A stretch of 64,000 bases of DNA from Basidiobolus meristosporus CBS 931.73 (taxonomy: Eukaryota > Basidiobolomycota > Basidiobolomycetes > Basidiobolales > Basidiobolaceae): positions 1 to 64,000 of the forward strand of contig MCFE01000237.1 in assembly GCA_002104905.1 (NCBI GenBank), read 5' to 3'. This document shows, one piece after another, positions 46,263 through 59,149 of this stretch. A program made the translations under genes and the position numbers. Under the pieces are notes generated by a model. It was not told where the DNA came from and did not search any database. It saw nothing but the letters and a program-made list of their open reading frames with translations. Position 1 is the first letter of the stretch; each line of letters opens with the position of its first letter.

Positions 46263-48158
46263 ATGCAAGACACCAGATGGTCACAGCAACGACAGCACTT
46301 GTTACCCGTAGTAAATTATAGCCCACAACACCAGTCTTCACCTGATTCAATGACTTCCGCTTACCAAGCAAATGAAAGCTTCACAAGCAACTACCTATAC
46401 AGTGGACAAGCTCGGTCATCCCCAATAGTGATTCTGTACGCTTTTGGTCACAGTTGTATGTAACAGGAGACTAATCCATTGATTCTAATAGAACTTCCCA
46501 GCCTAATCAACCTACATTTCTTGCGCCTTTACCTCACAGAACCGAGTTAGACCCGGCACGGCCTGGTTATCAAAAGTATGTTTAACTTGTGACCTTGACT
46601 ATCATGCATATTTAAATTAAGTCCAGTTTTTATCCGTGTACACAGTCATACCACTGTAGCTCGCGCTTTAGAAGTGGCAAAAGAACACCCATTTGCTCCG
46701 CAAAGTGAAAGAAAATATACCCTGGATAGCCCCGTAATATCCTTATCCTACGAAGCGCCGACTTTCCAACCTACTCTACCCAAGCGTAGAACAGAGTCTA
46801 TGTGTGCTACTAATGAGGCTGGTCCTTTATTCACGCAGACAAAGCAGCAATATGGTTTGTATAGTCCAGATAAATTGAACAGGTAATATACTCCTCACAT
46901 CATTATGCTTATATTCTGATATCCATATCTAAGTCTATGTTCGGCCTCTTCCAGCTACACTGCTCGTGTCGATTGTAAATTCGATAGAGGCTTTTTCCTA
47001 GCAGATAGTGATTGGACGTGCTACAGGCGCAACTATTTTCAAGTTAGCGGTGCTTTTACCTTAATTGGATTGAATCACCCACTGACCAATCCTGAATGCC
47101 CATGTTTAATCGAGGTGGATGCTGCCCACCATGGCATCATCAATTTTCATCTGGGGATATTTGCACAAGTCTCCAACAATGATAAAAGAATTACCTTAAT
47201 CCAGCACACTCCCAAGCGCGATAAGGGCCCGCAAATTGTCCCCACTGCCAAGCCTGTACAGCCTGGAGGGAATGTACACCTCAGCTCCATTGGATCAAGC
47301 CAGACTATTGTGACATTCGAGAGGATTCAATTCAAGACCGCGACTGCTAACAATGGGAAGAGGCGCTCTGCTCAACAATACTATGTTGTTGTTATGGAAC
47401 TCCTTGCTGAATGCGATAACGGTGAAACATATCAAGTTGCCACTTCGAACTCCGCCCCTTTGGTTGTTCGTGGTCGAAGCCCAGGTCACTACGCTAACGG
47501 TAACGACCGCTTGAATCGCTACAATACAAGCACACCTCCAGATGAAAGATACTACCAGTGTCAACAGCTTCCCTCCGATGCAGCTTCACCATACTCTACG
47601 CTACCTCCATTCACCCCATATCCCTGTCAATCCCCAGCCCAATTGATGATGACCCCACCAACACCCAACTCTGTCGATTCGTTTCAAAATCACTCTCCCT
47701 ACACGCTGCATGATCTAAACAGAAATGGAACCCCATCGTCCGAGGCATTCGCAAACGGGATTAGATCAGGACCTCATACTAATGACCATTTCCCAATTGC
47801 TAATCATTCTGAACCCTCTGATAACTCATATCAGGCACAGCCCTTATCTAGAACAAATCAAACCTCAATGGGCCTGAACATATACAACATTCATCCTCAA
47901 AGAGAGAATAACTGGACAAGGCCCCGCTTCAATTCCTATCATTCAGGGACTACTCACGCCACGATCGAAAGTACAGAATACCAGCAACGCGCGAGTTTAC
48001 CCAGGTCAGGACTCAGTGGCTATGAGGTAGAAAACCCCATATCTTCATTCAAACCCATGAGTGTAAATAGAATGAACTACCCTAATATTATGGGAAATTC
48101 ATACCAATCTCAGGCAGAAAATGCGCCATGGACAGATCGACATCCTAACGGGCTCTAG
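46263..48158 (+). CDS. NDT80/PhoG-like DNA-binding transcription factor
   Basis: Four exons: 46263-46435, 46492-46575, 46646-46882, 46955-48158; 1698 nt, 565 residues. The N-terminal 160 residues are Gln/Ser/Pro-rich. The Ndt80/PhoG DNA-binding domain follows (about 165-330): VDCKFDRGFFLADSDWTCY, RRNYFQVSGAFTL, VNL-type strand, then the hallmark LIQHTPKRDKGPQIVP and TIVTFERIQFKTAT. The C-terminal half is low-complexity Pro/Ser/Asn/Tyr and probably activating. The family includes yeast Ndt80 (meiosis) and filamentous Vib-1/XprG (nutrient stress, protease and incompatibility genes), and the s-type Ig fold also occurs in animal MYRF. Nuclear. Which programme it controls here is not visible. The upstream start is uncertain; earlier exons are possible. 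Confidence 0.88.
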
Positions 48159-50850
48159 TTGAGCTTCATATCAGCAGAGCAGTATCAGAGTACATCATTT
48201 ATCCATCGTCCCCATTCCTCTGCAATGTTTTGATGTTAGATTTTTGACAGCTTTGTACACATTACTTTTTTTACGTTGATTTTGTGTTGCAAATTCCTGT
48301 ATCATTTGGCCTTTGAACCTATCGTCGTCTAGTTACGAATTGACTTTGTGTTGATAGAACAATAGTCCCCTAGTATCAATTCTACATCAACTGACCTGCA
48401 TCATTTACCATAACCTTCTAATTTACAAACCAAATAACTCCTTGGCTAAGCATTCCCTGTCAGCAATAACTAGTTCGATATGAATATCGGCAAACTGAGA
48501 CGATGCCTTGGTAGAACTCTAACTAGGTACTGCACATTAATTGTGATCAAGCTGGTTCGATATTTGGTGACCAGGATTGTGGAAAACCTTTGGCGAATAA
48601 TCAAAGTGGCGTATCTGAACTTCCCATAAATTTTCAAACACTTTCACCAGTAATATTTGATACTTTATCATCATAAATGAGGTTTAAAAGTACACCACTT
48701 CACACTTTTTCTTTCTGTGCCACTATGATATGAGCTAGCATGAGAACTAAACGCACATCCGGTGCACCACAAATGTATTTTACCATACCATCACTACCCA
48801 ATATGGAGGGAATACTACCCCCCCCCAAAGCGGACTCTCATGCAAAATGAGCAAAGTCTATCAACAAAAAATCAACTTCCCCATTGAGAATGGTGTGGCT
48901 GTAAGAAACTTCGTAGGGTTCCATGTATCTGGATCATGAGAAGTAGAAAGATAACCTAAAACGGATTATGGATGTACCAAGTGAAAGACAATTGAGATTC
49001 ATATTGATAGTATGACCTTATCAAACATGTGAAGCACATTGAGATCTGGCGTGACTCACACCTTGACAAAAAAACCCTTTGCTCAGGGAATGGACATCAG
49101 TACGGTTTTAGTAATCGTAGTAGATCGAGCAGGTTAGAATTGGAATATGCCAAGAACTTTGATGGCAATATAATATAGTAAAGCACCGATTCCATACCAA
49201 AGAAAGCTCTGATCCAATTAACCTCAAGTAAAAGCAGTCTATTAACTACACGGCCAAATGGAAACAATATATATAATTAAATAAATGAGGTAATGGAGTA
49301 CATCTCTTCAGCATGTTCTCAATCACGATTCAAACATCAAAGAGGCTTCTCATGTGGCTGAAGCCATCACCACATATTCTTGAGGTGTCCTTGATATGTA
49401 CAAATTTTTGGGACACTACCATTGCAATCTAACTGCACCACCATTTTAGGGTCAGCTCATTCATAGAGAAATTATGTCTGACAAATAAAAACGACGCACT
49501 ATATTGTCATTAATAAATCCACAAATGCCTACACCCATGCTAGCCGATTCGACAGATTTATCAAAAATTCCGTATATCTTCCCTTGGGTCGGACTAAGTA
49601 TAACGCCCAAGTATAAAACGTTGCTATTACGAGGTATGTCACTGAGATGATCCCATAAATTTTGACTCTTCAACATTAGCTCAAATGGCCATCTCACTCC
49701 CCCTAACTTCTATTCGTTGTGAAGTCTATTTAATTATCTACTCCTTTGAGTCACTCAAGCCAATTCAAATACAAAGTGAATCATCATCTGCCGCTGTTAA
49801 TGTTCTCTATAATAAATAAATACATATACATACACATCCGCAAGCATCCACAAAGTACCTGCATCTACTCAGACTCCTCAATTGTGATGTTAAAACAATG
49901 ATTTGTGTTGCGAGCATTGTGTCAGAATAATTCCGGTATAATGAATACCAGATTACTTTTTATTGTGGGTCTCAACTATGCTACTCATATTCTAATGCTT
50001 ACCCAATTCTGGAATTCAGAGGGAGGCTGATCTGGGTTAAAATTGTATGAGGTTTGCCTTTTTGTCACGTAGCCTGTCCGAAAAAAGAAATTTACTGCCA
50101 CTCAGTGCAACCAACGGAAATGCATTCGTGATTTACGAGCGCGTTACTTGAAGTCACAGTGGTTCGCGCTACCATAGATTATCTGAAATACCCCTTTAGT
50201 CATCTAATTCCGATGCCAATAAAAAATCGCATCAAGTTGGAATAATTATTAAGCAAATTTCGGAGATCAGGGAGGGCCCGATAAACTAGTCCAGTAAAGC
50301 CCTATTTTGCAACCAGGCTTTCCATTTTGGTTACTGTATGTTGGAAATAATGGAAATTGCGGATTCTAAAAGATCGTAACATCAATATAAAATGTGGACG
50401 GCCCTTTTTAGGGATTCTGTAATATCTTTGATTGACGAGAAGTCGATACAACCAGTGATAGAAGAGCACTCATGGCATATTGAAAGCACCAATTTCTAAC
50501 CAAAAGGTGGAATAAATACAAGAATAGCAATGCAGTATGGAATCGTTCATACTTTGAGAATGTCTTACACATCTAGATGTAAATATAGCTACTAGATTCA
50601 TGTCCGGAAACCAATCAAGAGAGATATGGGTGTTTTGTTTTTTCCACTAGTTTGTGTCTTCGCCGCAGCCTTCGGTTCACTGATTAGAAATTGTAAATAA
50701 TAATAACGAAGATTTTTCGTCATCACAACAATTTTGCAGTTAAATAAACCCTTCGCCCTGAACACGACTTAGTAATTGTAGAGTCCTCCAGACCTTTACA
50801 CTTGATTTTTCTTTGTACAATAGAGCTATTCTCGCAGCAACCACTCTCTC
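48159..50850. other. Long intergenic region upstream of RNR1
   Basis: About 2.7 kb, AT-rich, no supportable gene; one 78-codon minus frame (49461-49697) has no domain. A run of nine or so C is at about 48829. I saw no ACGCGT (MCB) element close to RNR1 on reading. Confidence 0.4.
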
Positions 50851-53211
50851 ATGGTTATGTACGTAAAGAAACGTGATGGAAGACAAGAGCGTGTTGCTTT
50901 TGATAAAATTACTGCAAGAGTCAACAAACTTTGCTATGGTCTTGACACAAATTATGTTGACTCTGCTGCTGTTGCACAACGTGTTATTTCCGGCGTGTAT
51001 GAAGGAGTTACAACTCAGGAATTGGACAACCTAGCTGCAGAAACGGCTGCTTACATGACAACTAAGCATCCTGACTATGCTCTGTTGGCTGCCCGAATTG
51101 CTATTTCCAATCTTCACAAAGAAACCAAAAAGCAATTCTCCGCTGTTGTTCATGACCTATACCACTACGTTAACCCTAAAACGGAGAAACATTCACCTAA
51201 GATTGCCAAGGAGACGTACGAAATTGTTATGAAAAATGCCGAGCGCCTTGACTCTGCTATTATTTACGATAGAGACTTCAACTACAATTATTTCGGGTTC
51301 AAAACCCTGGAGCGTTCCTACCTGTTGAAGCTCGACAACAACGTCGCCGAAAGACCACAGCATTTGGTTATGAGAGTTTCCATTGGTATTCATGGAGAGG
51401 ATATTGATGCTGCTATTGAAACTTACAACTACATGTCAGAAAAATACTTCACCCATGCCTCACCCACCTTGTTCAATGCTGGAACACCGAATCCTCAGTT
51501 AAGCAGCTGCTTCCTGGTATCCATCAAGGAAGACTCGATCGACGGGATCTACGACACATTGAAAACTTGTGCCTTAATATCCAAATCTGCTGGTGGTATT
51601 GGCCTGAATGTACACAAGATTCGAGCATCTGGTTCCTACATTGCCGGCACGAATGGAACCTCTAATGGTTTGATTCCGATGTTGCGTGTATACAATAACA
51701 CTGCTCGGTATGTAGACCAAGGAGGAAACAAACGACCAGGAGCATTTGCTATTTATCTGGAGCCTTGGCATTTTGATATATTTGATTTCTTGGATCTTCG
51801 CAAGAATACAGGCAAAGAGGAATCTCGCGCCCGTGATCTGTTTTACGCCTTGTGGATCTCCGACTTATTTATGAAGCGAGTAGAGCGAGATGAGGATTGG
51901 AGTCTATTTTGTCCTGCTGAAGCACCTGGTTTAGAGGATGCCTGGGGAAAAGAATTTGAAAGGCTCTATGTGTCTTATGAACGCAAAGGCCTTGCACGTA
52001 AGACCATCAAGGCACAGAAGTTGTGGTATGCCATTCTCGACGCACAAATCGAAACTGGCAATCCGTTCATGCTCTACAAAGATGCTTGCAACCGTAAATC
52101 GAACCAACAGAATCTCGGTACCATAAAATCCAGCAACTTGTGTTGTGAGATTGTTGAATATTCCAGCCCAGAGGAGGTAGCAGTATGTAATCTTGCTAGT
52201 TTGGCACTCCCTACATTTGTGACCAGCCAAGACCATTTCAATTTCGAAGAATTGCACAAAGTTACCAAGATTCTAACCAAAAACTTGAACAAAGTCATCG
52301 ACATCAATTACTATCCGATAGAAGAAGCGCGCCGTTCAAACATGAGACACCGTCCTATCGGTTTAGGTGTTCAAGGCCTCGCCGATGCCTTCATTAAAAT
52401 GCGCATGCCTTTCGAATCACAAGCGGCTATTGATTTGAACAAGAAAATTTTCGAAACAATCTATCATGCTGCTTTAGAGGCTTCTTGTGAGATCGCACAG
52501 CGGGATGGTCCTTATTCCACCTACGAGGGCTCTCCGGTCTCCAAAGGTATCCTCCAATACGACATGTGGGGGGTTCAGCCAAGTGATTTGTGGAATTGGG
52601 ATGAGCTGAAGGAGAAGATTGCACGTCACGGCATCCGTAACTCCTTGCTGGTTGCCCCAATGCCAACAGCATCCACCTCCCAGATTCTTGGGTTCAACGA
52701 ATGTTTCGAACCCTATACCTCCAACATCTATACGCGTCGAGTACTTGCCGGTGAGTTCCAAATTGTCAACCCATGGTTGTTGAAGGATTTGGTAGAGCTG
52801 GGTCTATGGAATGATAGTTTGAAGAATCGTATCATAGCAGATAGCGGGTCGATCCAAGCAATCCCATCAATCCCTAAAGAGCTCAAGGAGCTATATAAAA
52901 CTGTATGGGAAATCAAGCAGAAGGTCATCATTGACATGGCCGCTGATAGAGGTGCTTTCATTGATCAATCACAATCACTTAACATCTTCATTGCCGAACC
53001 CTCTTACCCCAAACTTACCTCTATGCACTTCTACGGCTGGAAAAAAGGCCTCAAGACCGGTATGTATTATTTGAGAACCAGACCAGCTGCGGATGCTATC
53101 AAGTTTACGGTCGATCAACTTTCCTTACAGATGGAGGCCAATGCTATTGATGAAGCTAAATTACAGTGTTCTATTGATAACAAAGACGACTGCATGATGT
53201 GCAGTGGTTAA
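50851..53211 (+). CDS. RNR1: Ribonucleoside-diphosphate reductase large subunit (class Ia)
   Basis: Intronless, 786 residues, close to the mammalian length and shorter than yeast Rnr1. The ATP-cone is at the N-terminus ([20 protein letters not shown]). The core shows [19 protein letters not shown] with the first redox Cys, the loop [34 protein letters not shown] (the substrate-specificity loop), [12 protein letters not shown] with the thiyl-radical Cys and Glu, [11 protein letters not shown] with the second redox Cys, [11 protein letters not shown] and [13 protein letters not shown] with the radical-transfer Tyr pair. The C-terminal tail ends DDCMMCSG, a CxxC shuttle to thioredoxin or glutaredoxin. 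It reduces NDPs to dNDPs with an Rnr2-type small subunit, regulated by ATP/dATP at the cone. A second ATG two codons downstream could be the start. No residue is missing. Confidence 0.98.
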   Translation: MVMYVKKRDGRQERVAFDKITARVNKLCYGLDTNYVDSAAVAQRVISGVYEGVTTQELDNLAAETAAYMTTKHPDYALLAARIAISNLHKETKKQFSAVVHDLYHYVNPKTEKHSPKIAKETYEIVMKNAERLDSAIIYDRDFNYNYFGFKTLERSYLLKLDNNVAERPQHLVMRVSIGIHGEDIDAAIETYNYMSEKYFTHASPTLFNAGTPNPQLSSCFLVSIKEDSIDGIYDTLKTCALISKSAGGIGLNVHKIRASGSYIAGTNGTSNGLIPMLRVYNNTARYVDQGGNKRPGAFAIYLEPWHFDIFDFLDLRKNTGKEESRARDLFYALWISDLFMKRVERDEDWSLFCPAEAPGLEDAWGKEFERLYVSYERKGLARKTIKAQKLWYAILDAQIETGNPFMLYKDACNRKSNQQNLGTIKSSNLCCEIVEYSSPEEVAVCNLASLALPTFVTSQDHFNFEELHKVTKILTKNLNKVIDINYYPIEEARRSNMRHRPIGLGVQGLADAFIKMRMPFESQAAIDLNKKIFETIYHAALEASCEIAQRDGPYSTYEGSPVSKGILQYDMWGVQPSDLWNWDELKEKIARHGIRNSLLVAPMPTASTSQILGFNECFEPYTSNIYTRRVLAGEFQIVNPWLLKDLVELGLWNDSLKNRIIADSGSIQAIPSIPKELKELYKTVWEIKQKVIIDMAADRGAFIDQSQSLNIFIAEPSYPKLTSMHFYGWKKGLKTGMYYLRTRPAADAIKFTVDQLSLQMEANAIDEAKLQCSIDNKDDCMMCSG

Positions 53212-53314
53212 TCGAATATCGCTACATGTATATTATTTTTCGTAAATTAAGTAAACCAAGTCTTTAAATCCAAAATTCGTTGCCTTGCTTGGTTTATTTC
53301 TATCTGGCAAGGAA

Positions 53315-54541
53315 TTACATATCCTCCAGAATGGTAATGCCCACCATAAGCCCAACGCCGACAAACATCGCTACAATTTGCCAAAAGGCATTCTTCAATT
53401 TTTCACATGTGGTTGCCTGCTCAGAATCCTCTAAAAGCTCGGGGATAACCCCAACCGTCGCAATGTAGATGAATCCACCTGTGGTGGCAGGGATTATCAT
53501 CTCGCTAGCTGAGATGATTGAGTTGCTCTCGCCCCCTAAATATCCACTCAAGAATGGAATTAGCTCGGGATTTCTAGTGGCCTCCTCGATAGCAACCCCA
53601 ACAGCAGTTCCCAGAAAAGCACCAATGGCAGTGACAAATTGCGCACCCAAAGCACGACTCTTGCTGAAACCAGATTGAATTAATATAGCATAATCACCCA
53701 CTTCGTGTGGGATTTCGTGGAAAAACACAGCGGCAAATGTTGAGATACCAATTGCAGGAGATGTATAGAAAGAGGCGGCAATTGCTAATCCATCAGTAAA
53801 ATTATGAGTCATGTCCGCTAGTAGGTTGAGATATGCAGAAAGGTTGACATTTTGGTTGACGGTATACTGGGTGATTTTTCGGTTGTCAGGCTCCGAAGTG
53901 TCGGTTTTCTTGCGCTGTCGTATCTGAGCGTCGGTCTTGACTGAAGTGCTGAGACCTTGGTTTTCACCATGACCATGGTTATGGTGTGAGTGGGAATGGC
54001 CACCACCACTTGCAACTCTCATGAACTTATCCATCAAGAAGAAGAATAAAAAGCCTCCAAAAATCCCCAAACCAACGTACAAATTACGCCACTTCATCTT
54101 GCCGTCACCGAGTTCGATTACTTCACCATGTTCGCCCAAAAACACCTGAGGAAGGAGATGCAGGAAGACGTCGCCCAATAAACCACCAACTGCAAAGCTT
54201 ACGAGAATATTGAGGCTACTTGTACGAATATTTGGTGGTACAAAAAACAAGATAAGATTGGGAACCAAGGAAATATATGTAGTGGCTAGGAAGGAAGAAG
54301 TCATAGGATCTTCAGAGAATAAAAATCCAAAACTAGAACCTCCTTCCGGCTTCCCACCAGTGCAACCACTTGAGGGTTTGCTATTCATTCCAAATAAACT
54401 GTAGCCGCAGGTTTCTAGATTCTCACCTTGCTTCTCAAAGCTAGTCTTGTGCCCTGCACATAAGATGACGCCAATGAGAACCAAGAAAATCGAAAATCTC
54501 CAGTAACTTCGTGGGTACTCCAAAGAGCCAGCTGGTATCAT
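53315..54541 (-). CDS. YKE4: ZIP family zinc transporter, Yke4/SLC39A7 type
   Basis: Intronless, 408 residues. After an N-terminal signal or first span (WRFSIFLVLIGVILCAG) comes a Cys-containing lumenal region, then spans ending in VGGLLGDVFLHLLPQVF. A His-rich cytosolic loop (GGGHSHSHHNHGHGE) lies between the third and fourth spans. The metal site is in the fourth and fifth: DMTHNFTDGLAIAASF and FFHEIPHEVGDYAILI, with the HNxxDG and HExPHE signatures complete. The end is VGVGLMVGITILEDM. Yke4 and SLC39A7 (KE4) move zinc between ER lumen and cytosol. It ends about 100 bp from the RNR1 stop, the two genes being convergent. Family and motifs are secure; ER location is inferred. Confidence 0.95.
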   Translation of the reverse strand: MIPAGSLEYPRSYWRFSIFLVLIGVILCAGHKTSFEKQGENLETCGYSLFGMNSKPSSGCTGGKPEGGSSFGFLFSEDPMTSSFLATTYISLVPNLILFFVPPNIRTSSLNILVSFAVGGLLGDVFLHLLPQVFLGEHGEVIELGDGKMKWRNLYVGLGIFGGFLFFFLMDKFMRVASGGGHSHSHHNHGHGENQGLSTSVKTDAQIRQRKKTDTSEPDNRKITQYTVNQNVNLSAYLNLLADMTHNFTDGLAIAASFYTSPAIGISTFAAVFFHEIPHEVGDYAILIQSGFSKSRALGAQFVTAIGAFLGTAVGVAIEEATRNPELIPFLSGYLGGESNSIISASEMIIPATTGGFIYIATVGVIPELLEDSEQATTCEKLKNAFWQIVAMFVGVGLMVGITILEDM

Positions 54542-55067
54542 GTTTCCAAAAGACTATACAAAGTGAGGAAACGAACTGGCATCTTCAATTACTCAAGGTT
54601 TTCTGATATATTCAAGAAAGTATCAAGACACCTATGCATGATTGGTAGATTATGAATTTATATTCATTAATTTGTCGGTGTCAGTCATTTGTCTGATCAC
54701 TTACAACGCAATTGAATAACTAGCATTTAACAGGTAGATTCCCAATGGTGTAACTTCGTGGCTTTGCATGAGCATTAAACGACTCAGATAAATATATACG
54801 CACCTGACGCCAATATAAGTGTAAGCTTGGCCAATATCCAAATAAAGCTGCATTCATTCCTGCACAAAGCTTTAAGGCTCAATCCTTTCGCTACTTGCGA
54901 TGCCATTGAATTATCAAATAGGAGTATTGTTTGCCGTCGAGTAACCGTTATCAAAAAAACTGACATTGGCAATAGAGGTAAAAGTTATGAGAAGATGGGA
55001 AGGCCTCTTGATTCTAACAAATTACATACAGTAGTAATTTTATTTTGTAGTGGTACATGTAAGAAAT
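54542..55067. other. Region between ZIP transporter start and RPS23 stop
   Basis: About 525 bp; expected to hold the transporter promoter and the RPS23 3' UTR. Overlapping short frames (54784-55132) have no domain. Confidence 0.35.
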
Positions 55068-55604
55068 CTAGGATCTGGGCTTCTCCTTCTTTTCCTTATA
55101 CAAAGCGAGAAGAGAGACACCAGAAACCTTGACGACCTTGAAACGAACACCGGGGATATCACCAACAGCTCTGCCCTTACGACCGAAACCGGAAATAAGG
55201 ACTTCATCGTTTTCTTCGACGAAGTTCAAACAACCATCATTGGGAACGAAGGCGGTGATCTTCTTACCGTTCTTGATGAGTTGAACACGAACGCACTTAC
55301 GAATAGCAGAGTTAGGCTGCTTGGCTTCGACACCGATCTTTTCCAATACGATACCCTTGGCGTGGGAAGATCCACCGAATGGTGAGGATTTGAAAGCGGT
55401 ACCAAGAGCACGCTTCTTGTACTGCTTGTCAGCCCAACGTTCCTCGCGACGATGGTTACGAAGTTTACGAGCTGCCTGAAGACCTCTAGGTTTACCCTTA
55501 CCTTAAGTAAAAGTGGCATTTAGTTACTTGTCGATGTAATGGTTTGCGATACGATGATTGTTCCATCCATCCGATATCACTAAGAAGTAACTATGCTTAC
55601 CCAT
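55068..55604 (-). CDS. RPS23: 40S ribosomal protein S23 (uS12)
   Basis: Two exons: a 4-nt first exon 55604-55601 (ATG plus one G) and 55501-55068; 438 nt, 145 residues. The joined start reads [20 protein letters not shown] as in yeast. The rest matches almost residue for residue, including [40 protein letters not shown] and the KEKKEKPRS end. The PNSA loop, which carries the hydroxylated proline at the decoding centre, is intact. It sits at the decoding site of the small subunit. The intron just after the start codon is typical of fungal ribosomal-protein genes. Strong expression is expected. Confidence 0.98.
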
Positions 55605-56185
55605 GCTGAATTAGGATATGAAATGAATGAAAGGAAGAGCAAATCCCATCACATTCCCTATTTATTCGATGACGAAATCAGTGAAATTTTCTACCAATCT
55701 TGATGCACCGTGAGCGTATGGTCATGTGATGATATCAATTTCGCGATGATATTCTAGAGCTTATTATCAGATTTACATCTGGTAAGACTACAACAGACTC
55801 TTTATTGGACAATTTGCGAATAAATGCAGAATTACTTCACAAGCCAGTCATCATACAATTTAAATACAGTTATTTGTGATGCAGCTTCAACCTTATTGTA
55901 ACTCAAGGCAGTGTACTTTAGGAGCAACAAGGTGGTGTGTTGTTTTAACATCATATAGAAGCCAAGTTAGTAGCATGGGCCTTGGGATAAAAGCAAAAAA
56001 CCTACGAATATCAATCTAGCTGGTAATATAATGATGCTATTTTATTCGAGACAATATACAAATGGCACTGAATTAGTAGCCCACAGGGAGATCGACCATG
56101 AATTATCATTCGATTTCACAGTCCCATAGGATTAGGTTGGCTGTGAAGACTGGGAAGGATTCAACGGACATACACAACGGAACCA
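55605..56185. other. Promoter of RPS23 / 3' region of HAUS1
   Basis: About 580 bp between co-oriented genes with no coding region; expected to contain the RPS23 promoter. No TTAGGG or RAP1-like tract stands out on reading. Confidence 0.35.
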
Positions 56186-57765
56186 TTACTGAATCCCGTC
56201 TGCCATTTTGGAAATCAATGCCTCCCGTTGTTGATTTAATTGCTCCTATAGAAATAAATAAAAATCAACTCTCTGAGATACAAGCATGCTATTTTCATGT
56301 GTTCACTGACCAGCTCAGTCTGCTTGCTTTCCACTTTCATTTTCGCCAGCTCGAGGTCCTATTAAACAGAAAAAACAAACACAATTAGACAAGACTCAAG
56401 GGCAACTGCTGCAAGTGCATTTAGCATACCGGAGGTAAATCAAGATAGGTTTTGATTTGTTTGTGTTGATTCCGCAGCTGCTGCTTGGCCTCACGGATTT
56501 GATTATCCAGTTTCCACAGGGAAGAGATGGAAAGGTCTTTACATTCAGGAATAATCTCCGACTAAACTCGATCAGAATAAACCTTCAAAATACTAAAGTA
56601 CAAAGCAGTAGCTACCTCAATAGTTGAGATTTTATCTCTAATCTGCTTAATCCACTTCTCCATCTCGGTGTTCTGAATCTCAAATCGACTGAACAATGCT
56701 TCATTGTATTCCTTCTCACCATCAAGCGCCAATATCTCCCTAATCACGAATTAGTGGTATCCATACTGTATATAAGCATGTGGCTAAACATACCTTTCGA
56801 CTCTATTCTTTGCGTCATTTAGCTTTCCGATAAAATGATGTACCGCTTCGATATCCGTATCCCTAGTAGAGTTGAGTAGGCTCAATTCGTTCTGGCGCTC
56901 ACTAAAATCCAAGATTCCTTCAAAGAAGCTACATCGTGGATTAGTATTGTATTCATGGTTCATTCTCGGTAGGGATCGTACCTGCTTATTTCTAGATCCG
57001 CCAAACCCAGCTTCTCAGCCACTGCAACCAAAGTATTCAGCGGACTTCCTTCCTCTTGGAAATCTTCAATGAACAATCCAATATCATTCAAGCAATTTTC
57101 CATTGATTGCGCTACATATGGAGGAAAATCAGAATACTAGTAAGGCATGCAAAACAGTCTCATACGGTTACCTTCAAGACGGTACTCCTGGGAAATTTTT
57201 TCCTCTTCTTCCTCGATATATGGGAGGATTTCATCTTGTTGTTCATTGTGTATAGCGATGTCATATAGTAAATCGACTGTCTCCGATGTTTTTTCCCATT
57301 TTGGTATAGGATTGCGACCGTACTTGGATTTCAGCCATTGTTGAACCTATTTTAACAGAAAACAGTCGAAACTTTGTTACTACAGGTGAGCGTGCAGTAA
57401 TACAGCTGAGATGTATGTACTTTTTTCAATTTAACAGGATTGGGACGCTTCTTTTCGAGCCCTCGTCTGTGTTGCGGAGTGCAAAGGTATATATCTGATA
57501 TCATGGTTTCTTCGATCATGGACGTTCTATCGAGAAAGCTATGTCTAATGGGGGGCGCAATTCCTTCGCTGGAAATAGTTCTTGTGGGTGGTGAGACAGA
57601 ATTCAAATCAAAGCGCACTTTTTTTTCCACGGTGGCAGGGGAAGCGCTGCCGTTTTTTCTAGGTGTTGTTTGGGGAGAGACTTGGCCTTCCGAAGAAACC
57701 TCCTGAGACTCGGAGGAAGGCTGTACATGCATAGATGAGGGTTTGTTGAGCGGGCTAGAATCCAT
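56186..57765 (-). CDS. HAUS1: Augmin (HAUS) complex subunit 1 homologue
   Basis: Eight exons: 57765-57421, 57346-57172, 57111-56982, 56928-56794, 56739-56616, 56561-56430, 56358-56311, 56245-56186; 1149 nt, 382 residues. A Ser/Pro-rich N-terminal extension (1-115) precedes the conserved start VQQWLKSKYGRNPIPKWE, which parallels human HAUS1 VAAWLKKIFGDHPIPQYE. Coiled-coil helices fill the rest, and near the end QIKTYLDLPPDLELAKMKVE matches the human LESYLDLMPNPSLAQVKIEE. Augmin binds existing spindle microtubules and recruits gamma-tubulin so that new ones branch from their sides. It is absent from S. cerevisiae but present in some filamentous fungi. The extension is not in the animal protein and contains SP/TP sites. 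Introns are 52-74 nt. Family assignment rests on these two motif blocks plus length. Confidence 0.82.
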
Positions 57766-59149
57766 TTTGTCAAATTATTTCACTGGAATGTTAGAGTTTA
57801 TCACACCGAAGCGAGGAACATTCAATGTGGATGCTCTAGTACCTTTTCACACTGGCTGTGATTAGTGAATTTTTGTTAACTGTCAATAAAAACAATCGAA
57901 TGATTTGTGGCCGCATAATTCCCAACTATTCAATGAAATTACCAGTTGCAAATCATTATGAAGTATAAAATTCAATGACTCCAGTATATGCATAGCAATA
58001 AAATGATCCTCGCAATGCACCATTCTTAAGCAAAGGGCTGTCTAAACTTTGAGCCAAGAGGTGAAGTCAGCGGGTCTGCCTGCTTATGCACCAGTCTACT
58101 ATAATGCAATACCATTGCGTATGCGCAATTATTCGTTTTCTACTGCTCGAGCGTCACTTTACTGAGGCATGATAATATAAGAAGATCAGGTTCAAAACGA
58201 CCATTGACCCAGTATTTTATGAAGCATTGTCACTTCAACTGATGCCACTCAGCCAACACTCACCCACAGATTCAAGTTACCAACGTGCTGGCAACGCCAT
58301 GCATCTTCATTAGTCGTGTAAATAAAAACATGAGCTTATACATCATCATTTCATATTGAGGCTACATATTTGGGCTCAGCATCAACATCACTCATGAGTA
58401 AGATCTGAGCTTAGAAGAAGCCCAACTTGATAGATATACTGGTCAGTGATACATTGTTGGTGGGTGCATATCTACAACATTTTTATCCCCTTGATCAGTC
58501 TCCTCGTTCTGGATTGGTGTCCACAGCCGAACAACGTATTACATTCCGATAATATCATGTATCATATCAAAGAGAACCCCATAGAAAATGACCATTTGTT
58601 TACTATCAAGCTTAACAAACTGGGTTTCGTAGTATTATATATTATGCAAGTGCTGATTTGATGATGATTCCAACTTGATGTACACAACTAGGGGAGTCGT
58701 CACTATTTATAAATGGTTAGTGATAACCAAACAATCGATATCTGTACCCCAAATCATGAGGCAGGATGTTCCTAATCATAGATAATACGGTTATCTTTTT
58801 TCTATCGTAGAAGCTAGTTTGTTCGATGATGTTTACATGGGAAATATTCCCTTTTATTAATGTTTGACTATAGCATCATGGGTTCGTCATTGGGTATTTG
58901 TTTGATAATCTGTTGCTTCTGGCAGATATGATGCATTTATTCTAGTACTCTGTATCCTGAATGCTTGAAAAGCCAATGATTGTCAACACATTTGAATCAA
59001 TCGATAATGTAGTTAAAGAATGCCATTACTCAACTTGTGGGAATTCATTGGTGAGCAGGCTCCAAAAAAAATCATTAGGGTATATATGTGGAGTATGAAC
59101 CCTTACGTTTTTCCTCTGATTCTATTCCAATTTACGTTTCAGAATCACC
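57766..59149. promoter_or_regulatory. Divergent region HAUS1/ARB1
   Basis: About 1.4 kb between divergent starts, AT-rich, no coding region supported. Presumed to hold both promoters. Confidence 0.4.
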
